This document shows positions 30,363 through 40,360 of a stretch of 64,000 nucleotides of DNA, piece after piece. The notes below the pieces were generated by a model, which searched no databases, was not told where the DNA came from, and saw only the letters and a program-made list of their open reading frames with translations. Where the stretch lies: assembly GCA_030710605.1 (NCBI GenBank), contig CP092879.1:24749605-24813604 (forward strand). Direction: 5' to 3'. This stretch comes from Cordylochernes scorpioides. Its lineage: Eukaryota; Arthropoda; Arachnida; Pseudoscorpiones; Chernetidae. A program made the position numbers and the translations under genes. Position 1 is the stretch's first letter, and each line of letters begins with the position of its first letter.

Positions 30363-32250
30363 CAGGGTGATCCAAAAGTTCTGCACTATTTTAAAAATTG
30401 ATAACTCCGCGAATATTTGCGCTAGAGCAATGCGGTAAACACCATTGTGTTCAGGATGCAATGGGAATTTTTATGGCAAATAATGGAAAGTTCGAAATTG
30501 ATTTTAGTTACAATTTTATTCGCTAGATTGCGCTCTACCAGAATCAGAGATTAAGCGGCCAAATTTTCTGATAAATTGAAATATATAAATGGTCAACACG
30601 TATTTTTCCTTTTATAATACCAGAAAAGAACTCTGATAATATCAAATGATAAATTAATAAAGCATCATTTCGTCCAAAAGAAGAATAATTGGATGACAAT
30701 TTTTAAATGTAATACGAGATATGTAAAATAGGTAAATGCAAATTAAAACATGTAGCAAAAATATTTATATTTTAGATGGGGTTTTATGAAATAGATTGAA
30801 TGTTTGAAAAACACTGCTGATATCAATACACGATTTTTTGAAATGTTAATATAGTACCAATAATTATGATGGCACTACTAATAGAATTTCTTGCTATAAG
30901 GAATGTGTAGTTTCTTGACTAATTGGCGACACTTGACTATTTAACTGGATATTAGTCATGATCCAACAAATGAAATATAGAGGGGGGGGGGGGGTGACAA
31001 AATCTATTTGACGTACTTTATTCCAAATATCATATGGGTTTGTCAAATGTTATCATTGCTTATTATACTGTAAACAAATTTAAAAATGTGTCCCCTCAAA
31101 TAAAAAATCATTTATAGATCGACCTTTTGCGTTGAAAAACATGGTAGTAAAATCATTTAGTATTATTTTTTGCACAAAATTTCTAAAGTTATTGGTGTAC
31201 GGAAAATATTCCTTATGCTATTTCTTCTAATGAGCGAAAGGCGAAAAACTAAACATAAGAGGTAAAATTGTGTGTACCAGTGTTATGCGAGAAGTTATAA
31301 CACTTTGGTCTGCACGACATAATATGTGAGCAAATGACAAACAAAAAATTACTGTTCACAAAAAAAAAAAAGAGTCAAGATGTGAGGACATAATTTATTA
31401 TCCCCATAACCCAACACAAAGAGCTGCAAAATATTGGTAGATAATATAATACATGGCAGCTTATATAACACATGAGGTAACTGCCTTCTCTCTTGTATTA
31501 GGTCACAATCCTTGCTCAATGTGGCGCCCTTCATTCTCAAACAGCGCCTGCACACGATAGATGACAGAATGCTCAGCATTAAATAACATTTCTGTTGAAA
31601 TTGATAAAAGGTGCCATCTGATAGAAGCCTTCAACATGGCCAATGTGGTAGGCCAGCATCGATAAACACACGATTTAATGTACCCCCATAACCAAAAATC
31701 GCAAGGCGTCAAGTCTGGTGATCTTGGAGGTCACTGGTATATAAGGAGGCGACTTATCACACGATTTTCACCGAACGTATCCTTCAGCAATTGTTTGGCA
31801 CCTCGGAAGATATGAGGAGGTCCTCCATCTCTCATGAATGTTATTTCGCTTAGTACTTGTCTGCCCTGCAATATGCAAAACCCTTATCTCTCACAAAAGT
31901 TGAACTTAACGTTCCCCAGTTACAAAAACGGTTTTAAAGGTTCTACCATTGATTTTTTTTAAAGAAAAATGGCCCAATAATAAAAGAAGAAGTGAACCCA
32001 CACAAAACTCTAACTCTGGGCTGATGAAGTGGCATTTCTGTAAAAATCCAATCTGTTGCCCAAATGCTGCTGTTTTGAGTGTTAAATTCTCCGTTTAGAG
32101 AAAAGTGAGCATCATCTATTTACAGAACATTCGACTGCCAGTTTTCATCAATATCAATTTGCCGGAAAACCCATGCAGCGAATTCTTGACGCATCTCAAA
32201 ATCGCCGAATTTCAGCTCGTGAAATCTTTGAATTTTGTATGAGAACACAC
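30363..32250 (-). mobile_element. mariner/IS630-like transposon: left terminus and C-terminal transposase
   Basis: The terminus cagggtgatccaaaagttct follows a TA. A related terminal sequence in inverted orientation ends at 57866, also followed by TA. The two termini match over about 400 bp at roughly 85% with one gap. The transposase remnant (32240-31349, minus strand) lies inside. If both termini belong to one element, everything between 32250 and about 57400 is later insertion. Confidence 0.75.
31349..32245 (-). pseudogene. mariner/IS630-like transposase, C-terminal two thirds, decayed
   Basis: Read in several frames on the minus strand: VDDAHFSLNGEFNTQN (first catalytic Asp) near 32110, MRDGGPPH (second Asp) near 31835, and SPDLTPCDFWLWGY near 31712 (third Asp, so a DDD rather than DDE set). 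The end reads ...NEGRHIEQGL. The N-terminal DNA-binding domain is absent because the LINE junction at 32250 cuts it off. Stops and frameshifts are frequent. Confidence 0.8.
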
Positions 32251-32252
32251 AA

Positions 32253-33320
32253 TAGAGACATTAGGTGAAGCGTCTTCGGATATCACAATCATACTCGGCG
32301 ATTTTAACGCCAAAAGTACAACTTGGGGATCACCTGTCCAGGATAACAAAGGTCAGCAGATTGAGGACATGCTAACCGACCTCGACCTTACACCGTTAAA
32401 TAAGGGAGAGAACACCTATCTATCCAAGTCCACGGCCATGGGACCCGCAATAGACATACAGCGATAAATTACAACATCGCACCCACAACACAATGGAAAA
32501 TCCTGAGAGGTGCAATCAGTGACCACAGACCAATTTTAACAACCCTAAACTTCAAAATTGAGAATGTCCAACAGAATAAAAGAACATGGAACTTTAAGAA
32601 AGCCGACTTGAAAAAATTTCACAGAAAAGCTTGAAGAACTGTGCAACGAAGAATTGAATTACAGAACGCTTGACAAAAACTTGGAAAAATTCTCTTCGAG
32701 CATATCCAAAGCCGCAAAAGCATCGATATCTAGAAGGAGACGTAAAGACCTGTGGATATCTTACTGGAAGGACCACAACATCGAGGCAATGATTGCAGAG
32801 ATAGACAATATCAATGAATTTCTTAAAACAAATAAAACGAAAAAAAAACAGAAAGGAACTCATTGATATTATTCACAAAATATAACAAGAAATTTGGATA
32901 TGCAAAAAAGAAAAAAAGGCAGAATTCTGCGAAAAAATTGATCCAAGAAAGGACAGCCAACACTGGAGTATGATTAGAGTGTTAGAAAACAATCAAAACC
33001 AACACCAATCCTCCAATACTCTAACCGATATGAATAGAACAGCGAGAACGAACAAACAGATGGCTGACATAATTGCTGAATATCTTTCAAGCACTTCCAG
33101 ACTCAACTACACGAATGAAGACAGGACTCTAAAAATAATATGAACAAGTTAGTTGAACAAGCAAGAAACTACCATCAACAAGATATTTTATCGAGAGACT
33201 TCACACTGAATGAGCTAAACTCATCAATAGAAAAGCTGAATCCAAGAGGTCACCAGGAGATGATCTAATCTTTGGTTAAATGATTGAACAATTTGGAGAC
33301 AAAGCTAAAAATCAACTCCT
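32253..33320 (+). pseudogene. Jockey A ORF2: endonuclease C-terminal half and reverse transcriptase start
   Basis: The endonuclease motifs LGDFNAKSTTW and SDHRPILT are visible, then a basic segment (SISRRRRKDLW). Near 33205 comes the ELNSSIEKLNPR stretch that opens the reverse transcriptase of these LINEs. Frames break repeatedly, for example near 32464, 32870 and 33140. Confidence 0.75.
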
Positions 33321-33625
33321 TGTTACAGGTCAGGGAAGGTGTGCAGAGCTGATGGAGATATGGGGCTACACCAAAGATCCAAATTGTGCCTGCAACGTCC
33401 CACAATCAATGTCCCATATACTAGATGACTGCCCGCTGTACAAATTCAATGGAGGAATCTCCAATCTCCATTCTGTCACCCCGGAAGCCCTGAACTGGCT
33501 GAAGGCCTTGCCTCTCAGACTTTAATGACCGATATGTCCTCACTTCTTTTTTCTAGATTTAATTCATTTTGTCTCCTCTCTAATTGTAAATACGCTGCTG
33601 TATCACCTCATAAGCATAAATAAAT
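33321..33625 (+). mobile_element. Short LINE tail nested in jockey A, 7-bp TSD
   Basis: 305 bp encoding a jockey C-terminus (GRCAELMEIWGYTKDPNCAC ... HILDDCPLY) plus a 3' UTR ending cataaataaat. The sequence aactcct flanks it at 33314-33320 and 33626-33632. Joining the flanks restores a plausible jockey A reading across the site, into the KLPKNWK block. Confidence 0.85.
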
Positions 33626-33632
33626 AACTCCT

Positions 33633-33968
33633 ACGAATACTGAACATATAATGGCAAACTGGTAAACTTCCAAAGAATTGGAAGATATCAATTATAGTGC
33701 CAATACTGAAACCAAACAAAGATGCCAAGAAATACAAGAACTATCGGCCAATTGCTCTTACCAGCATACTTTGTAAAATAACAGAACGAATTATCCACTC
33801 TAGGCTCATAGTCTGGCTCAATAACAATAATGAAATAAACTTCTACCAAACTGCCTATAGATCCAGACACTGTACAAATGATCAACTGTTCTACTTCTGC
33901 CAATCAATAATAGATTCTTTCCAGGAAAAACTAACAAAGAAGACAACGACCGTATTCCTGGATATGAC
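33633..33968 (+). pseudogene. Jockey A reverse transcriptase, fingers to motif A
   Basis: Contains KLPKNWK, YKNYRPIALTSILCKITERI and FLDMTS. The last is cut in the middle of motif A by the Gypsy insertion and resumes at 38370 with AFDRV. Confidence 0.85.
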
Positions 33969-33973
33969 CTCAG

Positions 33974-34264
33974 TGTTATTTTGCTATTTAAATAATTTTC
34001 TAGAAATTTATATCAAACAAAAGATGTCTTCACTTATAAAAGAAAAAAAAGTTTATTTCTCTTCCTTAAGAATATTTACATGCAAGCCAAGCAAAACTAA
34101 AATTAAAATTAAAATTGAACGAACAAAATTTACATATCTCTTGATAGAATGAATTTACCTTTTCTTGGTCAAAAAACAATAGAAAAATAAATTAATTAAT
34201 ATTCAATTATTATCTAATATTCAATCACTCATATTTAATTATTTTTTAAAGTTAATCCACATCA
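33974..34264 (-). repeat. Gypsy 3' LTR
   Basis: 291 bp, nearly identical to the copy at 38074-38364; TG...CA ends; adjoined on its right by the polypurine tract. Confidence 0.95.
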
Positions 34265-34294
34265 ACTCCCCCTTTTTTAAGATAGCAATACTCA

Positions 34295-36880
34295 TTAAGG
34301 TACATATCTATCCGGTGATCTCTTCTCTCGTAGTGGATATCTCCGGGAAGGTGTAGATTCAGTCGGTGGTCCAGGTGTAGATTCTGCTACTATTGTAGCA
34401 GGAGTCAGGGGACTTGACGTCTGAGGCCTTGGGTAGCTTATTCCTTCTTCTGATGACGAAACATCCTTTCTCTCCATACCTTTCCTCATATAGTTAGTGT
34501 GTACTTTCCTTTCTATTCCATCAGTTTCTATCATACAGCTGTTGCTTCCCACTATTCTCTTTACAATCCCAAGCATCCATTTCGGTTTTCCTCTTTCCAT
34601 CCATCTGTATCTTACTCTATCATTTATTTTGTAGCTATTGTTCTGTTTTTTATTTTTCAATCTCCCCACTCTTACTGATTTCTTGCTCAACATGGAAATC
34701 TTCATTCTAATCTCGCGATTTAAAAATATTCCAGCAGGGGATTTTTCCGTTCTAGTCAAAGGACTCAATCTATATGCATATAAAGCCTTAATCAAAGCAA
34801 ACTCAAGGGGTAATTCTCTTTCCTCCGAAATAATTCTTTTCATAGCTTTTTTTATCTCTCTTACAGACACTTCCGCTAGTCCGTTGCTCTCCGGATGGTA
34901 AGCGGGGATAAACATCGCATGTATGCCATTTCTTTCGAAAAATGTCTTTATTTCATAACTTCTAAACGGGGGCCCATTATCCATTACCGCCACCTCCGGG
35001 ATACCATATCTCGCTAAACATTCTCTCAAAAAGTCTATGCAGAATCCCGCCGATGTATTTGGAACCATTTGACATTCTATCCAATTAGAATGCGCATCCA
35101 CCAATATCAAAAAAGTTTTTCCCGCAAAATAGAAATAGTAAAGATGAATTCTCTTCCAAACTTTGGTAAATTCCTGTTTTGGCAGCTTTGATGTGTTTTC
35201 CATACAAGTGCTACAGCTTTTAGACAGTTTCTCAATTTGCTCATCCATTCCCGGCCAATAGACAGAACTTCTGGCCAGAGTTTTCATTTTATTTACTCCA
35301 ATATGATTTTCATGGATGATTTTCAAAACATATTCTCTTAAGGAATCGGGGATGATCATTCTATTTCCGAAAAATAGACAATTTCTTACTATTGTTATCT
35401 CGTTTTTAATTCTATTATAAGGTTTTATATCTACCTCTGAGTCAACATCATACTTATCGTACTTGACTAACTTATATAGTTTTCTAAGAGTTGGATCTTC
35501 TTGAGTTTTGTACGATACCAAGACGTAATCTAATATCGAATTTTCTATTAATAATATTTCTCCCATTTCCTCTTCCTTCTCCCCTTTTTCAGGATTTGGA
35601 AATCTTGAAAGAAAATCTGCAAGAGGTATTTCAGTTCCCTTAGTATACTTAATTTCAAAATTAAAATTTGATATTGAGAGTGACCATCTATGTAATCTAT
35701 TTGCCACTAAGGCTGGTAAATTATTTTTATCGCCAAAAATGGCTAGTAATGGTTTGTGATCTGTATTAATAATAAATTTTCTTCCGTAAAGGAATTGTTT
35801 TAGCCTGTTTAAGGTAAAGAATATTGATAACCCTTCTTTTTCTATTTGGGAATATTTCTTTTCTGTGTCATTTAGTGTTCTTGAAACAAAAGTAATTGGT
35901 TTTTCAATGCCGTTTACAATATGGGAAATATATCCTCCAATACCATAATTTGATGCATCACAAGTAACATAAAGAGGTAAATCTTGCGAATAATGCATCA
36001 AACAAGTTTTTGTACTAATCAAATTTTTACATTTTTCGAAAGCCTGATCATGTTCATTTTTCCAATTCCAATTATAACTTCTTTTCAATAGAGAGAATAA
36101 AGGATTTGCATGTATGGATAAATTTCTAACGAATTTACTGTAGAATGACAACATGCCCAAGAAAGATTTCAATTCTGAAATGTTATTCGGTTTAGGACAT
36201 TTTTTTATACTGTCCAATTTATCCTCAAGGGGATAGATTCCATTTTTATTTATTCTATGCCCCAAATAATTAATTTCATCAACAAAAAACAAAGATTTTT
36301 CTTTATTAATTGAAAAATTAAAATCCGATAATTTATTCATGACTGTTTCAATATCTGAAATATGCTCATTTACATCAGACGATGCTATAAGAATATCGTC
36401 TAAATATATTATTACATTTTTAAGACCGGAAAAAATATTGTCCATAGTTCTTTGGAAAATAGTCGCTCCGGACTTGATACCGAAGGGCAGCCTTTTATAT
36501 TTAAAAAGGCCTTTATGGGTAGAAATAACTGTTAATTTTTGAGATTCCTCGTCTAGAAGTATCTGATGATATGCGCTTGAAAGATCAATTTTACTAAATA
36601 TACTTTTACCAAAAAATGAATGTAAAACATAATCGATGTTCGGTATCGGATACTTAACATCCTCGATAAATGGATTTAAGGTTCTTTTAAAGTCCGCACA
36701 AATTCTAATTTTGCCGTTTTTCTTAGGGACGCATACTAGCGGTGAAGCTATTGGGCTATCCACTATATTTTCAATAATATCATTATTCAATAAAAATAAT
36801 AGTTCTTCTTCAATTAAATTTCTAATAGCAAAGGGAGCAGGTCTAAATTTATAAAATTTTGGGGCAAAATTATTTTTTTT
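34295..36880 (-). CDS. Gypsy pol: reverse transcriptase, RNase H, integrase
   Basis: An 831-codon ATG-initiated frame starts at 36790, but the frame is open further upstream and overlaps the end of gag, so it is probably reached by a -1 frameshift. Domains in order: reverse transcriptase (FSKIDLSSAYHQ, then LPFGIKSGATIFQR, then IYLDDILIAS), RNase H (TCDASNYGIGG ... TDHKPL), integrase zinc finger (HxxxH near HENHIGVNKMK and CSTCMEN), integrase core (LVDAHSNWIE, AVMDNGPPFR, NGLAEVSVREI). Transposition enzymes of the element act in virus-like particles. No stop or frameshift is seen within it. Confidence 0.95.
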   Translation of the reverse strand, partial: KKNNFAPKFYKFRPAPFAIRNLIEEELLFLLNNDIIENIVDSPIASPLVCVPKKNGKIRICADFKRTLNPFIEDVKYPIPNIDYVLHSFFGKSIFSKIDLSSAYHQILLDEESQKLTVISTHKGLFKYKRLPFGIKSGATIFQRTMDNIFSGLKNVIIYLDDILIASSDVNEHISDIETVMNKLSDFNFSINKEKSLFFVDEINYLGHRINKNGIYPLEDKLDSIKKCPKPNNISELKSFLGMLSFYSKFVRNLSIHANPLFSLLKRSYNWNWKNEHDQAFEKCKNLISTKTCLMHYSQDLPLYVTCDASNYGIGGYISHIVNGIEKPITFVSRTLNDTEKKYSQIEKEGLSIFFTLNRLKQFLYGRKFIINTDHKPLLAIFGDKNNLPALVANRLHRWSLSISNFNFEIKYTKGTEIPLADFLSRFPNPEKGEKEEEMGEILLIENSILDYVLVSYKTQEDPTLRKLYKLVKYDKYDVDSEVDIKPYNRIKNEITIVRNCLFFGNRMIIPDSLREYVLKIIHENHIGVNKMKTLARSSVYWPGMDEQIEKLSKSCSTCMENTSKLPKQEFTKVWKRIHLYYFYFAGKTFLILVDAHSNWIECQMVPNTSAGFCIDFLRECLARYGIPEVAVMDNGPPFRSYEIKTFFERNGIHAMFIPAYHPESNGLAEVSVREIKKAMKRIISEERELPLEFALIKALYAYRLSPLTRTEKSPAGIFLNREIRMKISMLSKKSVRVGRLKNKKQNNSYKINDRVRYRWMERGKPKWMLGIVKRIVGSNSCMIETDGIERKVHTNYMRKGMERKDVSSSEEGISYPRPQTSSPLTPATIVAESTPGPPTESTPSRRYPLREKRSPDRYVP

Positions 36881-38073
36881 ACATTAATGTGTACGGAAAT
36901 ATCTTTTATTGGCACGACTATATCTTCGAAAAGTTTATAATATTTATTAAAAATAAAATTAGTATCAAAATTATTATTTTGTTGGACATTAATTTGTACC
37001 ATATCAAAATATACTATCCAGTCTTTTCCTATGAGAAATTTATTATTTTCAATATTTGTTACTATTAAGTTTAAATGGCCTATTTTATTTTTATATCTTA
37101 CTTTTACTTTACATTCTCCAATAGAGGAAATGTCCTTTCCTTGATAATCGGTTAAATAACATTTAGACGGAAATAATTTAACATGTTCAAAATATTCTAA
37201 AAATAGATCTTTTGACATAGTTGTTAGAGCCGCCCCAGTGTCAATTTCTGCTAAGAATTTTATGTCGAAGACATACAAAATACTCTCAAATTTATTAGTC
37301 AGATATTCTATATTATTGATGGACTCACCATTCTTTCCCGAAAATGATTCTCCGTGGGCAGACGCTTCTCTCTTTCTTGGTTGAAAATATCCATTCTTAG
37401 ATTTTGAATGACAAACAGTCGATATATGTCCCAATTGTTTACAAGAATAGCAGAAAGAATTTCTAAAAAAACATCTGTCCGAATGATGATTCATCTTTCC
37501 ACAATGCTTGCATTTAGAATGTAATTTGTTTATTTCTTTAGTTTCAGCATAAGACTTCATTTTCAACACATTACAATCTACCGATTCTATTGTGGTAGCA
37601 ATATTTACTGCCATATTAAAAGTGAGCTCAGGCTCTTGCAGTAATCTTTTCAAAATAACTTGATTAGAAACTCCTGCAATGAATTTATCCCTTAGGTGTT
37701 CTTCAATATTTAAGCCAAAATTACATTTATTAGCTTGTTTTTTTAATTTAAGGACATATTCTTCTATTTTTTGGCCATGTTCCTGAATCAATTGGCTGAA
37801 CTCATATCTTTCAAAAATGATATTTAGCTTAGGTGTAAAATGAGTAAGTAGAACACTAACAATTTCTTCAAATTCTAATGCACAAACATCTCTAGGTGAG
37901 ATCAATTCTTTCAGAATACCATAAGTATTTGGTCCAATAGACATAATAAAAAAAGGAACAATCTTCTTACCTTCAATTTCATTCACAAAAATGTACTGTT
38001 TGAATCTTTGAATATAATTTTCAAAAGATTCTTCTTTCATTACATAAGGTTCGAACGAAAGTCTCGTCGCCAT
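36814..38073 (-). CDS. Gypsy gag-protease
   Basis: A 419-codon frame beginning at 38073, the base directly next to the 5' LTR (which ends at 38074). The capsid-like part is followed by two zinc knuckles (CKHCGKMNHHSDRC, CYSCKQLGHISTVC) and the retropepsin motif AEIDTGAALTTM. It ends at 36814 after overlapping pol by about 60 bp. An eight-A run on the coding strand (36880-36873) lies in the overlap in the right register for a -1 slip. The start codon overlaps the expected primer-binding site, so there is no leader. Confidence 0.95.
   Translation of the reverse strand: MATRLSFEPYVMKEESFENYIQRFKQYIFVNEIEGKKIVPFFIMSIGPNTYGILKELISPRDVCALEFEEIVSVLLTHFTPKLNIIFERYEFSQLIQEHGQKIEEYVLKLKKQANKCNFGLNIEEHLRDKFIAGVSNQVILKRLLQEPELTFNMAVNIATTIESVDCNVLKMKSYAETKEINKLHSKCKHCGKMNHHSDRCFFRNSFCYSCKQLGHISTVCHSKSKNGYFQPRKREASAHGESFSGKNGESINNIEYLTNKFESILYVFDIKFLAEIDTGAALTTMSKDLFLEYFEHVKLFPSKCYLTDYQGKDISSIGECKVKVRYKNKIGHLNLIVTNIENNKFLIGKDWIVYFDMVQINVQQNNNFDTNFIFNKYYKLFEDIVVPIKDISVHINVKKIILPQNFINLDLLPLLLEI
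36873..36880 (-). promoter_or_regulatory. Candidate -1 frameshift slip site between gag-pro and pol
   Basis: Eight consecutive A on the coding strand, within the gag-pol overlap. Reading gag up to here and then shifting -1 continues without a stop into the pol frame (KKNNFAPKFYKF). The A-AAA-AAA pattern is a standard slippery sequence. A downstream stimulatory fold was not evident. Confidence 0.65.
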
Positions 38074-38364
38074 TGTTATTTTGCTATTTAAATAATTTTC
38101 TAGAAATTTATATCAAACAAAAGATGTCTTCACTTATAAAAGAAAAAAAAGTTTATTTCTCTTCCTTAAGAATATTTACATGCAAGCCAAGCAAAACTAA
38201 AATTAAAATTAAAATTGAACGAACAAAATTTACATATCTCTTGATAGAATGAATTTACCTTTTCTTGGTCAAAAAACAATAGAAAAATAAATTAATTAAT
38301 ATTCAATTATTATCTAATATTCAATCACTCATATTTAATTATTTTTCAAAGTTAATCCACATCA
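38074..38364 (-). repeat. Gypsy 5' LTR
   Basis: 291 bp with TG...CA ends, nearly identical to 33974-34264. The gag start codon abuts it. Confidence 0.95.
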
Positions 38365-38369
38365 CTCAG

Positions 38370-38867
38370 CTTTTGATCGAGTGTAGAGGGAGACATTATC
38401 TGAAAGGCTGCATAACATCGGAGTAAGAGGAAACCTTTCAGACTTCTTAAGGGGAAGAAGGATAAAGGTTCGGGTCAATGGAGAATTTTCCAAGGACCGA
38501 AGAACATGGGCTGGTGTAACTCAGGGATCTGTGCTCAGTCCTCTACTCTATCTGCTATATATATTAACGACATATATCCTTACCTCACTGAAGACACAAA
38601 GGTTGCCTGTTATGCAAATCATATAGCCATATGGCACACAAGTAGCAGTATAGAAAAATCAGAGAAAATACTGAACACATCAATGAGAGGACTGGAGAAG
38701 TGGGCAATGGAACTCCAATTGGCCATAAACCCAATAAAACCAAACCTATGCGTCTTCTCCACTGACAGGAAAAAAGGCATAAATATAACCCCAAAATAAG
38801 CATAAACAACCAAATAATTGATAAAATTAGAAATCCAAAATACCTAGGTGTGATACTGCAGTCCTGG
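38370..38867 (+). pseudogene. Jockey A reverse transcriptase, motif A to thumb
   Basis: Resumes with AFDRV after the Gypsy element, then GVTQGSVLSPLLY, YANHIAIWH in place of the usual F/YADD (second catalytic Asp lost), and NPKYLGV. It is interrupted at about 38868. Confidence 0.8.
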
Positions 38868-39125
38868 ATCTTTCCAGTTTGTCTCGAGGACCACGCCATC
38901 ACCATCTCCTCAGCGGAGAAATACGCGATCTACATATTCATCGTTGATCGCAAAATGCGTGGGGTCGCTGGAGACCCACTGGCGATTCTCCACCAAACTC
39001 TGCAGCGCTGGCAGAGGCGCCATATTCATTGTACATAGTGTATATAATGGGTATTATCTTTTTTTTAAGTGCAGACTATGCACTTTGCATGTATTGAAAA
39101 TATGTCAATAAAAATATTTTAATTG
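38868..39125 (+). pseudogene. Retrocopy-like fragment: GC3-rich coding 3' end with polyadenylation signal
   Basis: Inserted in the jockey A reverse transcriptase between YLGV and IDEELRFTEH. It reads about 55 codons with G/C-rich third positions (including EDHAITISSAEKYAI and DPLAILHQTLQRWQ), a stop at 39036-39038, an AT-rich 3' UTR and AATAAA at 39107-39112. That is the anatomy of an mRNA 3' end. I do not recognise the protein. No long poly-A tail or clear duplication is seen, so a fragment of another element cannot be excluded. Confidence 0.5.
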
Positions 39126-39773
39126 TCATTGATGAGGAATTGCGATTTACAGAACACATAATTAGCACCTCAAATAGAGCTACCAGAAAACTAAACACTC
39201 TGAGAAGGTATGTGGAACAAATTGGGGAGCAAAACCCAGAATTCTCAGAACAACATATACCACCTTAATAAGGCCGATAATGGAATATGCAACACTCGTC
39301 TGGGCTCCCTCAAGCTCATCACTAAAAGGAAGACTAGACAGTGTTCAAGAAAAAGCGGCCAAAATAATCACTGGTACTGTTTCATCTACCAACAATGAGA
39401 AAATTCAGAGAGAATGTGGTCTAGGCTTTCTCGCTCGAAAGCAGAAGACGAAATAAAAACAATAAAATTCACCAATAGCTTAAAAAGTATAGAAACCTAA
39501 CACATATCCCATAAAACCTATTTAAACTGTACACTAAAGAAAGACTCAAAAGAGCTTCAACACTTCTAGTACAACAACAATATTAGAAAGGGCATACATA
39601 TGAAACACGATGACTTTCAAATTCAAGAAGAACCAATATTTCCTACCCCAGTGCCATCAAATGTAATCATCAATCTTAACTTGAATGAACCCTGCACAAA
39701 AGAAAAAAAGAGAATAAAAGCATACTAAAAAAAAGGACTTGACACAATTGGTTTAAACGATCAGAGAAATTAT
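39126..39773 (+). pseudogene. Jockey A ORF2, region after the reverse transcriptase, decayed
   Basis: Reads IDEELRFTEHI and ATRKLNTLRRYVEQ, then RPIMEYATLVWAP-like text in another frame. This is the usual post-RT segment of jockey LINEs, with many stops. It ends at the (TTG)n tail of the opposite-strand LINE. Confidence 0.7.
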
Positions 39774-39807
39774 TTGTTGTTGTTGTTTCTTATCCCCTCG
39801 TGTAAAT

Positions 39808-40070
39808 TTACACGAATTCCATAACTTCATGCTCCTCGTGCTGTTTTATGATAAGCAGCGGCCTCTCCCAAAGGTCTTGTTTAGTGCATCTAATGCAAGC
39901 CACAATGTATTCTTGAGCTGCAGGTGCCAAGCTACCTTTTGGGCAAGTGGGGTAGATTTTGTTGTTATTTTCTAACTTCAATTGCTTGAGATGGCCTATT
40001 CTAAATCTTGTAAGTATCGTTTGATGCTGTCTATTTTTATTGTTCAGAGCTCCTCCTGGTTCCACTTCAC
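39808..40070 (-). pseudogene. Jockey B ORF2 C-terminus
   Basis: Contains QHQTILTRFRIGHLKQLK, NKIYPTCP and AQEYIVACIRCTKQDLWERP. This zinc-binding tail is very common after the RNase H of jockey LINEs in spiders. It is the part downstream of the R1-like insertion. Confidence 0.8.
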
Positions 40071-40360
40071 TGTACCAACTGTGCTGGGCCCGGGGCCATA
40101 GTTCTGAGCCTAGAAATTGGGTGGGACTATGTGCCTGGCATCTGCAGCCCTCGGCACCCGACTCGCGGGTAGTAGCGGTCTGTACCTGGCTGCCTGAAAG
40201 AGGGTGGTAGGGGCTAACTGATCACGACAGACCATTGTGGATCTCAGTGGAAGAGTTAGCGATGCTAATAGGGGTCTGTGACAGGAGTGACGTCCAGTTG
40301 CAGATAACGCAAAGTAGGGAGGCTTGACGGCTACCTACATATGCTGATCAGCACCTTCCC

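Larger units (their letters stand above)
33974..38364 (-). mobile_element. Gypsy-type LTR retrotransposon, apparently complete
   Basis: LTRs 33974-34264 and 38074-38364 are each 291 bp, start TGTTA/end ATCA on the plus strand, and I see one difference between them (attttttaaa versus atttttcaaa). The 5-bp target duplication ctcag is at 33969-33973 and 38365-38369. The element reads on the minus strand: 5' LTR (38364-38074), gag-pro, pol, a polypurine tract (aaaaaagggggagt at about 34278-34265), 3' LTR. No env-like frame is present. The LTR near-identity implies a recent insertion. Confidence 0.97.
32250..39773 (+). mobile_element. Jockey-like LINE 'A' (5'-truncated in the endonuclease), carrying three insertions
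   Basis: Plus-strand blocks in order: endonuclease part (32253-32620, with LGDFNAKSTTW), linker, start of reverse transcriptase (to 33320), [LINE tail insert 33321-33625], reverse transcriptase fingers (33633-33968), [Gypsy insertion], motif A to the C-terminal part (38370-38860), [retrocopy-like insert 38868-39125], and continuation to 39773. Excision of each insert restores a plausible reading, for example motif A at the Gypsy site. The RNase H-like block at 56600-57385 may be the end of the same element. Confidence 0.8.

Noticed and set aside
33974-38364. An endogenous retrovirus with env
   Set aside because: No frame lies between the end of pol (34295) and the 3' LTR (34264); it is a plain Gypsy-type retrotransposon.
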